Below, piece by piece: positions 44,342-52,433 of a stretch of 64,000 nucleotides of DNA. Position 1 is the first letter of the stretch. Every line of letters begins with the position of its first letter. Under the pieces are notes generated by a model. The model searched no databases and was not told the origin of the DNA. It worked only from the letters and a program-made list of their open reading frames with translations. A program made the position numbers and the translations under genes. Origin of the DNA: an uncultured Flavobacteriales bacterium (GTDB taxonomy: Bacteria; Bacteroidota; Bacteroidia; Flavobacteriales; UBA1820); contig CABSLV010000006.1 in assembly GCA_902478645.1 (NCBI GenBank), positions 13,091 to 77,090 on the forward strand, read 5' to 3'.

Positions 44342-45265
44342 ATGGGCAGAAGATGCAAGAATTGTGGTGAGGAACTGCGGGGGAAGTATTGCTACCGCTG
44401 CGGGCAAAAGGCCTCGACAGGGAGATTGACGATGCGGTATTTTTCCCACGAGTTGGCTTACAGTTTTACTCATGCCGACCGGCGGGGTATTTTCTTTACG
44501 ATCAAGGCACTTTTTACCCGACCGGGGCACATGTTGCGGGAGTACATCCTGGGGCGTCGGGCAAATTATTTCCGCCCTTTCCCGCTGTTGATCATCCTGG
44601 CTACCTTGTTCGGAATTACGGCGCATTTGGTGGAAAAGAAATGGGAATTGGCCTCCGGGATATCGATGGAGAGGGTGGAACCGGCCGGACAGGAAGAGGG
44701 TATGGAGGAGTTGTTAGAGGATATTTCCACCGGGTACAGCGATGCTGTAAGGGAGAGTGTAGGAGATACGTTGCAGGTTTCCCAGACGGATTCTCGAACA
44801 GTTCGGGAATGGTTTGATGAAAGCTCTTTGGGCTGGAATGTACTCAAGGATGTGGGGGGATGGTTTTGGGCGCATCAGGAGATATTTTCCGTGCTGTTGC
44901 TTTTGCCGTTTTTTGCCTTTGCGATGAAGCGGGCTTTTCGCCATGTGGGGGTTACGCGTTACAACTATGCGGAGTGTCTCTACGTGTCGGCGTATATGTT
45001 TTGTCAGCGGTTTGTAGTGTTGCTGGTGTTGCTCCCGATGGATTTTGTGTGGAAAGACAGCACGTGGGGTTGGACTTCGTTGGTATTTTTTGCTCTGTCG
45101 GTTTGGACATTCAAGCAGTTTTTCGGGATCTCGGTGCGCCGTTCGTTCTGGCGGACTTTGTGGCTGGGGGTGATCCTGTGCGTGAGTCTGGTGGGTTTTG
45201 TGTTGCTCGTATCAGCGGTGGTGGTGTTGACGGTGCTGTTGATTACGGGGGATATCTGGAAGTAA
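44342..45265 (+). CDS. DUF3667 membrane protein with N-terminal zinc ribbon
   Basis: 307 residues. A short zinc ribbon (CKNCGEELRGKYCYRCGQK, residues 5-23) precedes the DUF3667 signature (THADRRGIFFTIKALFTRPGHMLREYILGRRANYFRPFPLLII). Four to five membrane segments follow, with a soluble loop of about 90 residues between the first and second. Members are common in Bacteroidota; their function is unknown. Confidence 0.88.
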   Translation: MGRRCKNCGEELRGKYCYRCGQKASTGRLTMRYFSHELAYSFTHADRRGIFFTIKALFTRPGHMLREYILGRRANYFRPFPLLIILATLFGITAHLVEKKWELASGISMERVEPAGQEEGMEELLEDISTGYSDAVRESVGDTLQVSQTDSRTVREWFDESSLGWNVLKDVGGWFWAHQEIFSVLLLLPFFAFAMKRAFRHVGVTRYNYAECLYVSAYMFCQRFVVLLVLLPMDFVWKDSTWGWTSLVFFALSVWTFKQFFGISVRRSFWRTLWLGVILCVSLVGFVLLVSAVVVLTVLLITGDIWK

Positions 45266-45268
45266 AAA

Positions 45269-45295
45269 CAGCGCCCCGGGATTCCCGGGGCGCTG
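45269..45295 (-). terminator. Terminator of the CBM48 gene
   Basis: 12-bp GC stem (45269-45280 with 45284-45295) with an ATT loop; on the minus strand it is followed by TTTTTAC. It lies 22 bases past the minus-strand stop at 45318 and overlaps the convergent gene end by spacing only. Confidence 0.75.
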
Positions 45296-45317
45296 AAAAA
45301 GAGGAGTTGAGGTGAGT

Positions 45318-45620
45318 TTATAATTCGATCAGCGAATTGTCGCTGCCGAAGACATTCGACGGATAAGCATCGGCAGCATCGTCGTTGATCCAATACTGTC
45401 CGTCGATGTTGTACTTGAACTGGTATTTTCCCAGGGGAAGCGTAAGGGATACGGAATAGTCTCCAGCTTTGTTTTTCTTCAAGCGCAGGGATTTTTCCTC
45501 CCATTGGTTGAAGTCGCCGCAGAGATACACGACGGATTTTTCCGGAACATTGGCCGCTGCAACGGTAAATGTGACCTTGCATTCCGGTTTGGTTTTCAGG
45601 TAGGCCTTTTTGATGCTCAT
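45318..45620 (-). CDS. Small CBM48/AMPK-type glycogen-binding domain protein
   Basis: 100 residues from ATG 45620, consisting of one carbohydrate-binding module of the CBM48/AMPK-beta early-set type: VYLCGDFNQWEEKSLRL, GDYSVSLTLPLGKYQFKYNIDGQYWINDD. The Trp residues and the Lys/Asn pattern are those that bind alpha-glucan in the family. It has no catalytic domain. Single-domain proteins of this type in Bacteroidota are thought to bind glycogen or act in its regulation. It has its own TATCTTTG promoter element. Confidence 0.87.
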   Translation of the reverse strand: MSIKKAYLKTKPECKVTFTVAAANVPEKSVVYLCGDFNQWEEKSLRLKKNKAGDYSVSLTLPLGKYQFKYNIDGQYWINDDAADAYPSNVFGSDNSLIEL

Positions 45621-45662
45621 TCTTATTTTGAGGTTTGGTTTGACTTTCAAGATAAAAGTACG

Positions 45663-45670
45663 CAAAGATA
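45663..45670 (-). promoter_or_regulatory. Promoter -7 element of the CBM48 gene
   Basis: TATCTTTG on the minus strand, 42 bases upstream of the ATG at 45620; -33 box not clear. Confidence 0.5.
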
Positions 45671-45763
45671 GTCTTTCCTGGTCAATATTTATGAATAATT
45701 AACATCACAGGGAGGCTTTTTGCATATCGTTAAAGCATTCAGTATCACTCGGTGGGATTTTTG

Positions 45764-45794
45764 TTGCGGTTTCGGAAAAACCCTTGTACATTTG
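45764..45794 (+). promoter_or_regulatory. Promoter of tRNA-Ser
   Basis: TTG at 45764-45766, 20 bases, TACATTTG at 45787-45794; tRNA-Ser starts at 45820. Confidence 0.65.
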
Positions 45795-45819
45795 CGGGCG
45801 GATAAGCCGTTATCTTTCC

Positions 45820-45904
45820 GGAGAGATGGCAGAGTGGTCGATTGCGGCGGTCTTGAAAACCGTTGAGGGTCACACCTCCGGGGGTTCGAATCCCTCTCTC
45901 TCCG
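45820..45904 (+). tRNA. tRNA-Ser, anticodon TGA
   Basis: Class II tRNA with a long variable arm. Acceptor GGAGAGA with TCTCTCC, anticodon stem GCGGT/ACCGT with loop CTTGAAA (anticodon TGA), variable arm pairing in TGAGGGTCACACCTC, T arm GGGGG-TTCGAAT-CCCTC. The discriminator is G at 45904, as in tRNA-Ser. CCA is not encoded. Confidence 0.95.
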
Positions 45905-45913
45905 CCGATCTTT

Positions 45914-46861
45914 TTATCTCCGGCCGAGCATTTTGCTCGGCCGGAGATTTTTTTTAGATGCAGAGGAAGGGTAGATTGTCCGAGAAGAAACGGGGAGCGG
46001 ATTCCCCCGCTGCCGAAAAGCCAAGGGAGAGAAACCGGTCTTTTTCTTGAAGAATTTGCCGAAAGCCGACTGGTCGGAAAATCCGTAGCGGTCGGCGATC
46101 TCTTTTACATCCGTGTCCGTGCTTTCCAGCCATTTTCTGGCATCGGCACAGATGAGTTCGGACAGCAGGAAATGAGCCGTATGTCCTGTTGTTTTCTTGA
46201 CGATGCGCGAGAGATAAGTGGTGGATACATGGAGCCGATCCGCATAGAAGGCGAGATCGCGGTGCGATTTGTAATGCTCGATCGAGAGTTTCTTGAAGAG
46301 GCGGAATATTTCGTTCGACCGTTTGAGGTAGGTGGCGGGCAAGTCGTTGTGGCGGGCGACGACATCGGAGAGCTGCAGCAGGAAAAGACTGCACAGGTGG
46401 CGGACAATCCCCGTATGATATGCGCCGGAGAAGTCCTCGTAACGGTCGAATAGCGGGAATATGCGCCGGAGGGATTCATAGTCCTGCCGGTCGAGTCGGA
46501 TGGGGGAGAAATCGTGCGTGTGGAGGTACTTGGTGTACTGGTTGTAAAATGTCCCTCCGTCAGTCAGCTGGTCGAAATAGTCGGGGAAGATGCAGAGACC
46601 CGAGAACTGGAAATGTGCGGACATTCCTTCGAGGTTTTCTGTCATGCCGGGTGTAAGGAGGATGAGGTCTTTCGTGTGCAGGGGATGTTCTCCGTGGGCA
46701 TCTGTGAGCAGGGCGGTTCCGCGGGTGATCAGCAGGAAGAAGAAGCCCCGTTCCAGGACAAGGCGGGGGAATCCTTTCAGATGTTTCTCCTGAAAGCAGG
46801 TGTAAGTGTCCCGTTCCTGTCCGTTCTGTCGGGCGAGGGCTTTGCGCAGGGATATTTCCAT
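45914..46861 (-). CDS. AraC-family transcriptional regulator
   Basis: 315 residues from ATG 46861. The C-terminal third (about 205-300) has the two helix-turn-helix units of AraC/XylS: LAFYADRLHVSTTYLSRIVK and then VKEIADRYGFSDQSAFGKFFKKKTGFSPLAFR. The N-terminal half is a cupin-like sensor (LLITRGTALLTDAHGEHPL). It is transcribed away from the membrane-kinase fusion gene across a 129-base spacer and is a candidate regulator of it. The last codons lie within the tRNA-Ser terminator. Confidence 0.92.
   Translation of the reverse strand: MEISLRKALARQNGQERDTYTCFQEKHLKGFPRLVLERGFFFLLITRGTALLTDAHGEHPLHTKDLILLTPGMTENLEGMSAHFQFSGLCIFPDYFDQLTDGGTFYNQYTKYLHTHDFSPIRLDRQDYESLRRIFPLFDRYEDFSGAYHTGIVRHLCSLFLLQLSDVVARHNDLPATYLKRSNEIFRLFKKLSIEHYKSHRDLAFYADRLHVSTTYLSRIVKKTTGHTAHFLLSELICADARKWLESTDTDVKEIADRYGFSDQSAFGKFFKKKTGFSPLAFRQRGNPLPVSSRTIYPSSASKKNLRPSKMLGRR
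45916..45955 (+). terminator. Terminator of tRNA-Ser, inside the 3' end of the araC-like gene
   Basis: Perfect 15-bp stem (45916-45930 with 45934-45948), TTT loop, then a T-run. It overlaps the last codons of the convergent AraC-type gene, whose stop is at 45914-45916. Confidence 0.88.
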
Positions 46862-46881
46862 TTTTGGTCGAAGGTTTGCTG

Positions 46882-46912
46882 CAAAGGTAGGTTTTGTTTC
46901 GTTTCGGACCAA
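46882..46912 (-). promoter_or_regulatory. Promoter of the araC-like gene
   Basis: On the minus strand, TTG (46912-46910), 20 bases, TACCTTTG (46889-46882); the ATG at 46861 is 20 bases downstream. This decides against in-frame starts further upstream. Confidence 0.65.
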
Positions 46913-46990
46913 TACCGGTCGCTTTTGTACAAATGGAAAACGGTGGGATATCCCGACCTTCGGGCTTTCTTATCAAGAGAGGGTATCGAT

Positions 46991-48310
46991 ATGAATATTT
47001 ATCTTTTCAGGCGCTTGATCCTGTTTGTTATTTCACTGTTTATCAATGCTTTGGGTATCGCTTTCATCACAAAGGCATCGCTGGGGACATCGCCGATAAC
47101 CAGTGTGAATTATGTATTGAGCATGTTCACGCCCTTGACCATGGGACAGTGGACGATCATCGTGAACATTTTGTTCGTTTTCTTCGAGTTGCCCTTGATG
47201 CGGCGCAAGGATCTGAAAGAGGATTTGCGGCTTTTCCTCTTGCAGATACCTGTCTCGATCTGTTTCGGGTTGTTTATCGATGTGGCCATGAACATGCTCT
47301 ATTGGCTTGCTCCGGCGGATTACCTGAGCAAGATCTGCAATATCCTCATCGGATGTGTCGTTCTGGCAGCGGGGATCACGCTGGAGGTGAAGGTCAATGT
47401 AGCGATGATGTCCGGAGAATTCTTCGTTCGAGTGATCTCGCGACGGTTTCAGAAAGATTTCGGGTATGTAAAATTGGGTTTCGACTCCACGTTGGTTGTC
47501 CTGGCATGTGTTATGTCCCTGGTATTTCTTTCCGGGATTCGCGGCGTGCGGGAGGGGACGATCCTGGCCGCGCTTACGGTAGGCCCCATCGTTCATTTCC
47601 TGACACCTTACTATCGTTTTCTGGACAAAGGGATCAAGGACGGGAAGTACGCCGATACGCTCCCGACAAGGGCTTCCAAAAACATCGTCATCACCATTGC
47701 CCGCGAGTATGGCAGCGGAGGGCATCTGTTGGGGGAAATATTGGCGCAAAGGCTGGGAATCAAACTCTATGACAAGGAGTTTATCCGCATGGCTGCGCGC
47801 GAAAGCGGGATCGATGAAAACTACATCCTGCAAAACGAGCAGTCCATACCTTCCTTTTGGCTCAAGTGTATCTTTTCCCAAAACAACGAGCATGCCCTCA
47901 AGCGCAGTCTTTCGAAAGACGACATATTGTTTGTGGTGGAGAGCAAAATCATTCAGGAATCGGCTGCCAAGGAAAGTTGCGTCATCGTAGGGCGTTGTGC
48001 GGATTATATCTTGAAAGATTATCCGTATGCCATCCGTGTCTTTTGCTATTCCGATCCTGAGAGTGCCTGCGAACGTTGCGTGCAGGAATACGGCGTTCCC
48101 CGGGAAAAGGCGGAGGCCGAGATCAAACGCATCAATCGAAATCGTATCGCTCACTATGAATACTACACGGGGCAGAAGTGGGGAGAGCCGCATCACTACA
48201 ACCTGATGGTCAATACGGGCAGCATCGGACTGTCTGCCGCTTGTGAACTGATCGAGGATCTGTATCACAATGTGGAAAAGAAAAGCGAAGCAGCTGGCGG
48301 CAGCAAGTAA
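46991..48310 (+). CDS. Fusion: YczE/DUF6198-type membrane domain plus cytidylate-kinase-like domain
   Basis: 439 residues from ATG 46991. Residues 1-215 carry about six membrane segments and the opening LFINALGIAFITKASLGTSPITSVNYVLS, as in YczE/YitT-like (DUF6198) proteins. Residues 225-430 form a P-loop kinase of the cytidylate_kinase-2 type: ITIAREYGSGGHLLGEILAQRLGIKLYDKEFI, VIVGRCADYIL, and an RNRIAHYEYYTGQKWG lid region. The kinase would be cytoplasmic and tied to the membrane; neither substrate nor the transported compound is known. The open frame continues upstream over the AraC promoter, but ATG 46991 fits the membrane domain start. Confidence 0.88.
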   Translation: MNIYLFRRLILFVISLFINALGIAFITKASLGTSPITSVNYVLSMFTPLTMGQWTIIVNILFVFFELPLMRRKDLKEDLRLFLLQIPVSICFGLFIDVAMNMLYWLAPADYLSKICNILIGCVVLAAGITLEVKVNVAMMSGEFFVRVISRRFQKDFGYVKLGFDSTLVVLACVMSLVFLSGIRGVREGTILAALTVGPIVHFLTPYYRFLDKGIKDGKYADTLPTRASKNIVITIAREYGSGGHLLGEILAQRLGIKLYDKEFIRMAARESGIDENYILQNEQSIPSFWLKCIFSQNNEHALKRSLSKDDILFVVESKIIQESAAKESCVIVGRCADYILKDYPYAIRVFCYSDPESACERCVQEYGVPREKAEAEIKRINRNRIAHYEYYTGQKWGEPHHYNLMVNTGSIGLSAACELIEDLYHNVEKKSEAAGGSK

Positions 48311-48402
48311 ACTTTCGACAGGTTTTTTAGGAAAGCGCGGAAGGGGGCGGGCAGTAGCGGCCCCTTTGTGCGGAGGAAGATATTCTTTTGTATTTTTCGT
48401 AA

Positions 48403-48435
48403 CCCCGCCGAGGAAAGACCTCGGCGGGGTTTTTA
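48403..48435 (+). terminator. Terminator of the membrane-kinase gene
   Basis: 11-bp GC stem (48403-48413 with 48419-48429), loop AAAGA, then TTTTTATTT. It is about 93 bases past the stop codon. Confidence 0.88.
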
Positions 48436-48908
48436 TTTAGGATCCCAGGCTCAGCTTTGCGCCAAGGAGCCCGATGTGTTTGCCGCGTTTCTTTTCAAAG
48501 GCCGAAGGCTCCAAGTTTTTTCATGGCCGCAGCAGGGGAAGCGGCCTCGAAATACACACAAGAAAAAGGATTAAAGTTAAAAAATGTGTCGTGGTGAAGG
48601 CCGGTGTGCAGTTCCCGCTGTGGATAATCGGTCTCCGAAAACGGCTCCCGAAGCCTCTGTACGCGGATAAAACGACCGATTACTTCGACAAAAGTATCCA
48701 AACCATTTACAAAAAGCAAATATTTGCAAATAAATATATTGCACCTCATTTAATATTTTTCTGCCCCATGGATTTTCTTGGAGACATAATCGGTCGTTTA
48801 ATCGGTCGTTTAATCGGTCGTTTAAACCAAAAGATTACAGCTTTTTTCGTTAATAACTGAACTTGACATACCTTCTCGAAGCACCCCACCGACAAACCCA
48901 GTGCTTTT
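48436..48908. other. Long intergenic region upstream of the fimbrial operon
   Basis: 473 bases without a gene I can support. It contains an isolated DnaA-box-like TGTGGATAA (48619-48627), a 12-base repeat array with an upstream inverted copy, an AT-rich part (48700-48770), and a possible weak -7 element TACCTTCT (48869-48876). A frame of 128 codons across it has no coding character and a three-fold GRLI repeat forced by the array. It probably holds the fimbrial promoter and regulatory sites. Confidence 0.55.
48788..48823. repeat. Three tandem 12-base repeats AATCGGTCGTTT
   Basis: Exact copies at 48788-48799, 48800-48811 and 48812-48823. An inverted copy of the same 12 bases (AAACGACCGATT) lies at 48670-48681, about 107 bases upstream. 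The array ends 85 bases before the first fimbrial ATG, which suggests an operator or iteron-like site. Confidence 0.75.
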
Positions 48909-50207
48909 ATGAGACCGATGAACAAAATAGGGCTGTGCTTGTTCTGCTGTTTGAGCGGAAGTTTTCTTTTTGCACATTCACAAGAAGATACTCTCCAGGT
49001 ATATTTCCGCCGAGGATATGCTGTATTGGAGCCGGAGTTGCGGGGAAACCGGGAAACCCTCGAAGGGTTGGTAGTCCGTCTGGAAGCCTTCGGGGACGAC
49101 ACGGCTGGATGTGTTTCACAGTTATCTTTGAGGGGAAACGCTTCGCCGGATGGGACGGCTGCGGCCAACGTGCGGCTTACCCGAAAGCGGGTGGAAGCGG
49201 TGTTAAATTATCTGCGTCAGCGGGTGGAAATCTCTGACGAATTGGTGGAGGTTCGGGCAAACGGGTTCGACTGGGAGGGCTTGCAGCTCCGGGTGGAGGA
49301 CGATCCGGAGTGTCCGGCGCGACAGGAGGTGCTTGAAGTCCTTTCCGATACGCCGGAGTGGATGTACGATGCGCAGGGACGTATCGTGGACGGGCGGAGA
49401 AAACGCTTGATGGATCTCCGGGGCGGAGTCCCGTATGGTTATCTTGCGGAGAAGGTCTTTCCGGATTTGCGCAATGTTTCCATCATTTTGTATGGTCAAG
49501 GGAACCAACTCCAGGCACAGAAGGAGGCTCCCGATCCTTCTGACGGGACGACGGTTGTCGGAGGGGGCTCCGATACGCAGGCGGTCGCTGGGCCGATGGG
49601 AGAGGCGGTATCCGAGCAAACGTCTTCGGGAAAGGATCCGGAGGGTGTCCGCAAGGAAGAAATCGCGGGCGATACGCTTGTCCAGCCACCGTGGCATCGC
49701 TTGACCATCAAGACCAACCTGCTTTACGATGCGATCCTGATGCCTTCCCTGGAAGTGGAATACCGGATCGACGACCGCTGGTCGGTGGCTGTGGAGGGCA
49801 GCGTGGCCTGGTGGAAGCGCGATAGACGGCACAAATACTATCAGATCGCGACGATCCTGCCCGAGGGGCGCTATTGGTTCGGGACGAAGAAGCCTTGGCA
49901 CGGGCATTACGTGGGAGTGTTTGCCGGGGGCAGTTGGTACGACCTGGAGAACGGCGAGAGGGGGTACAAGGGCGAATTTTTCACCACAGGGGTCAGCTAC
50001 GGCTACATGTTCCCCATCGGGCGCTCGCTTTCGATCGAAGCGGGGCTCGGGGTGGGCTTTCTTTACACAACTTACGAAGAGTATTTGCCCATCGACGGGC
50101 ATTACGTCTATCAGCAGACCAGCCGGACGAACTGGTTCGGCCCGGTGAAGGTCAAGCTGGCGTTGGTATGGAGACTGTGGGACGGCAAGAAAGGAGGTCG
50201 GCGATGA
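48909..50207 (+). CDS. DUF3575 outer-membrane-like protein of the fimbrial operon
   Basis: 432 residues. Signal peptide (LCLFCCLSGSFLFAHSQ), then an OmpA-like N-terminal part (LRGNASPDGTAAANVRLTRKRVEAVLNYL) and a C-terminal DUF3575 beta-barrel-like region (about 260-425; WHRLTIKTNLLYDAILMPSLEVEYRID). DUF3575 proteins commonly open Bacteroidota fimbrial (type V pilus) operons and are thought to act at the outer membrane. The stop codon overlaps the next start as ATGA. A second ATG (48918) is an equally possible start. Confidence 0.9.
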   Translation: MRPMNKIGLCLFCCLSGSFLFAHSQEDTLQVYFRRGYAVLEPELRGNRETLEGLVVRLEAFGDDTAGCVSQLSLRGNASPDGTAAANVRLTRKRVEAVLNYLRQRVEISDELVEVRANGFDWEGLQLRVEDDPECPARQEVLEVLSDTPEWMYDAQGRIVDGRRKRLMDLRGGVPYGYLAEKVFPDLRNVSIILYGQGNQLQAQKEAPDPSDGTTVVGGGSDTQAVAGPMGEAVSEQTSSGKDPEGVRKEEIAGDTLVQPPWHRLTIKTNLLYDAILMPSLEVEYRIDDRWSVAVEGSVAWWKRDRRHKYYQIATILPEGRYWFGTKKPWHGHYVGVFAGGSWYDLENGERGYKGEFFTTGVSYGYMFPIGRSLSIEAGLGVGFLYTTYEEYLPIDGHYVYQQTSRTNWFGPVKVKLALVWRLWDGKKGGRR

Positions 50208-51235
50208 AATACAAGGGTATTTTCTTGGCCGTGTTGTTGGGCGGCCTGACGGGATTGGCCGGTTGTCGCAAGGATCTTTGCTACGACCACGACAAGCATG
50301 CCCTGACGGCAAATGTCCTGTTGCAACCCGAGTGGGAGAAGGAATGGGAACGCGACTACGGAAAGGGTTGGTCGGACAATTGGCCGCAGGAACACGGCAT
50401 GGAGTACGACGAACTCCGCCCGGAGGCGGCTACCGGGATTGCTTCTTTTGTGTACCACCAGGACGGTTCGCGTTCCGAACGCCATCATCCGGCTCATGGA
50501 GGGGAATTGCCGATGACGGCCGGAGAAAAGTCGCTCCTTTTGCACAACGACGATACGCGCTACATCGTTTTTGACGGTCTGGAAAATTCGGCCCAGGCGA
50601 TGGCCTCGACCCGCACCCGTACCCGTTCGACTTACAGCGAACTCCATGTGGACGAAAAGACGGTCAATGCCCCCGACATGCTTTACGGTGCGTGGATAGA
50701 CAGCTATACGGCTGTCCCAACCCAAGATCCGACGCCTCTTGCGGTAACGATGCGGCCTTTGACCTATACGTATTTGATCCGCTACGAGTTTGCCCAAGGG
50801 CTTGAGCACGTAACCTTGGCCCGGGGGGCGCTCTCGGGGATGGCGCAGTCGGTGTATTTGCAGAACGGCAGTACGGGTTCGCAGGTAGCGACGGTGCTTT
50901 TCGAGTGCGAGTTGAAGGAATACGGCGTGGAAGTGCAGCTCTCTTCGTTCGGAGTGCCGGATACCCCCGGAGATCATTACACCCGGCAGGGAGGGGCGCG
51001 GCAGAACCTCAACCTGGAGGTGATGCTCAAAAACGGGAAACTCAAGACCTTCGACTTCGATGTAACCGACCAGTTGGCTTCCCAGCCGCGCGGCGGGGTG
51101 ATCACGGTCGGAGGACTTACTGTGACCGACGACGAGGCGGGGGGCGATGCGGGATTCCAGGTCGAGGTGGATGACTGGGGTCCGTACGAGGACATCGTCT
51201 TGCCGTTGGATGGGAAAGAAATGGAAAAACAATAA
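50204..51235 (+). CDS. DUF5119 lipoprotein (fimbrial anchor/assembly type)
   Basis: 343 residues with the lipobox LAGC (Cys20) and an opening CYDHDKHA typical of DUF5119. The position between DUF3575 and fimbrillin genes is the usual one in Bacteroides-type fimbrial loci, where it probably acts as anchor or minor pilin (Mfa2-like). Its start overlaps the preceding gene by four bases; an unusual Shine-Dalgarno-like AAGGAGGT lies 6 bases before the ATG, though it is also coding. Confidence 0.88.
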   Translation: MKYKGIFLAVLLGGLTGLAGCRKDLCYDHDKHALTANVLLQPEWEKEWERDYGKGWSDNWPQEHGMEYDELRPEAATGIASFVYHQDGSRSERHHPAHGGELPMTAGEKSLLLHNDDTRYIVFDGLENSAQAMASTRTRTRSTYSELHVDEKTVNAPDMLYGAWIDSYTAVPTQDPTPLAVTMRPLTYTYLIRYEFAQGLEHVTLARGALSGMAQSVYLQNGSTGSQVATVLFECELKEYGVEVQLSSFGVPDTPGDHYTRQGGARQNLNLEVMLKNGKLKTFDFDVTDQLASQPRGGVITVGGLTVTDDEAGGDAGFQVEVDDWGPYEDIVLPLDGKEMEKQ

Positions 51236-51263
51236 AACATTAACTTAAAATACAAAAATTAAG

Positions 51264-52292
51264 ATGAAGAGAAATTTATGGGCTTTTATGGCCATGACGA
51301 TTGCACTGGCCGGTTGCACCAAGACGGAAATGGTCGATGGGCCGGGGAGTACTCCGATCGGTTTTGCCAATGCGTATATCGGCTATCCGGTCGATTCGAG
51401 AGCGGTCTCGCTCATCGAGAAGGCAAACATCAGCGAGTTTATCGTCTATGGGGGATACAATGATATGACCCATGTGTTCAACGGGGTTTCCGTTACGGGA
51501 ACGCCCGAAACGGACGACTGGACTTATGGCACGACCCGTTATTGGGTTCCCGGGCAGACGTACAAGTTTGCCGCGTACGCTCCTGCGGCTGCAGGCAGCA
51601 ACGGGACGGTGGCGACCGATTTTGCCAACGGTGCGCTGGATTTTACGGGTTATATTTCCGATCCGACCCATCAGAGCGATCTGATCTACGCGACGGCTGG
51701 ACAAACGACCGACGACCCCATGACGATGTCTCCGGGCAAGATCCAGTTTAAATTCTCCCACCTGCTTTCGATGATCAGGTTCACTTTCAACAGCGGTTTC
51801 GGCAACGATATTACCGTTACGGTGGAAAATCTCAAGGTTTCCGGAATGGTTTCCCAGGGCGATTACTCCGGCAGTATGGCTGCGTGGACGCCTGGTGCGA
51901 CTCTCGTGGAGCCTTCGGCGCCTTTCAGCGAATTGGCCAGCCAGCAGGCGGTCAATACTGCCGACGGAAATACGAGTGCGGCGAGCGTCGATTTTGCGGT
52001 GATCCCTCAGACGATCGTGGGCGCGTCCGGATCGGGGACGCAGGTGGTGGTTTCTTTCGATGTAAAAGTACAGGACAGTTCCGACAATTATGTTGTGGGC
52101 AGCGCCGAGGCCGGAGTAACCGTTACCTCGACCTTGCCTGGCTATACATGGACGGCCGGCAACCGCTACAACTATTCCGTAACGATCAAGGGAGAAAACG
52201 TGGGGTTGTATCCCATCGAATTCGGCACACCGGACGTAACTCCCATTACGGATGCCGATTTTGACGGCAACGACGAAGTTACCCTTCCCTGA
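51264..52292 (+). CDS. Fimbrillin-family lipoprotein (likely major pilin)
   Basis: 342 residues. Lipobox LAGC (Cys18); two-domain beta-sandwich pattern typical of FimA/Mfa1-like fimbrillins (KIQFKFSHLLSMIRFTF, YNYSVTIKG). Arginine in DSRAVSL (about residue 47) sits where type V pilins are cut by an Arg-specific protease before strand-exchange polymerisation. It is the first fimbrillin after the anchor-type genes and is followed by a hairpin, which fits the most abundant subunit; this ranking is inference. Confidence 0.87.
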   Translation: MKRNLWAFMAMTIALAGCTKTEMVDGPGSTPIGFANAYIGYPVDSRAVSLIEKANISEFIVYGGYNDMTHVFNGVSVTGTPETDDWTYGTTRYWVPGQTYKFAAYAPAAAGSNGTVATDFANGALDFTGYISDPTHQSDLIYATAGQTTDDPMTMSPGKIQFKFSHLLSMIRFTFNSGFGNDITVTVENLKVSGMVSQGDYSGSMAAWTPGATLVEPSAPFSELASQQAVNTADGNTSAASVDFAVIPQTIVGASGSGTQVVVSFDVKVQDSSDNYVVGSAEAGVTVTSTLPGYTWTAGNRYNYSVTIKGENVGLYPIEFGTPDVTPITDADFDGNDEVTLP

Positions 52293-52356
52293 CGACGGTC
52301 TTTTTTCCGCCCGGAAGGGTGGTGAAGGGTGCGATGGCAGGGAAGCGGTGTGAATA

Positions 52357-52392
52357 GGTTTTTCCGGCGGCCTGGTGGTCGCCGGAAAAACC
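52357..52392 (+). promoter_or_regulatory. Intra-operon hairpin between two fimbrillin genes
   Basis: 12-bp stem (52357-52368 with 52381-52392) and a 12-base loop in the 141-base gap after the first fimbrillin. No T-run follows, so it is more likely an RNA-stabilising or partial-attenuation structure than a full terminator. Confidence 0.55.
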
Positions 52393-52433
52393 CTCGCTTG
52401 GGCAAGGTACAACGACAAAAACGATGGTATGCG

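Noticed and set aside
46514..46990. 159-codon upstream extension of the membrane-kinase frame
   Set aside because: It runs over the AraC gene on the other strand and its promoter; the membrane domain begins properly at ATG 46991.
48619..48627. DnaA-box match TGTGGATAA
   Set aside because: A single box 20 kb from the cluster, without AT-rich clustering of further boxes; a 9-mer is expected by chance at this rate.
48474..48860. 128-codon open frame upstream of the fimbrial operon
   Set aside because: It crosses the tandem repeats (giving GRLI repeats), has no recognisable domain and no promoter or start context.
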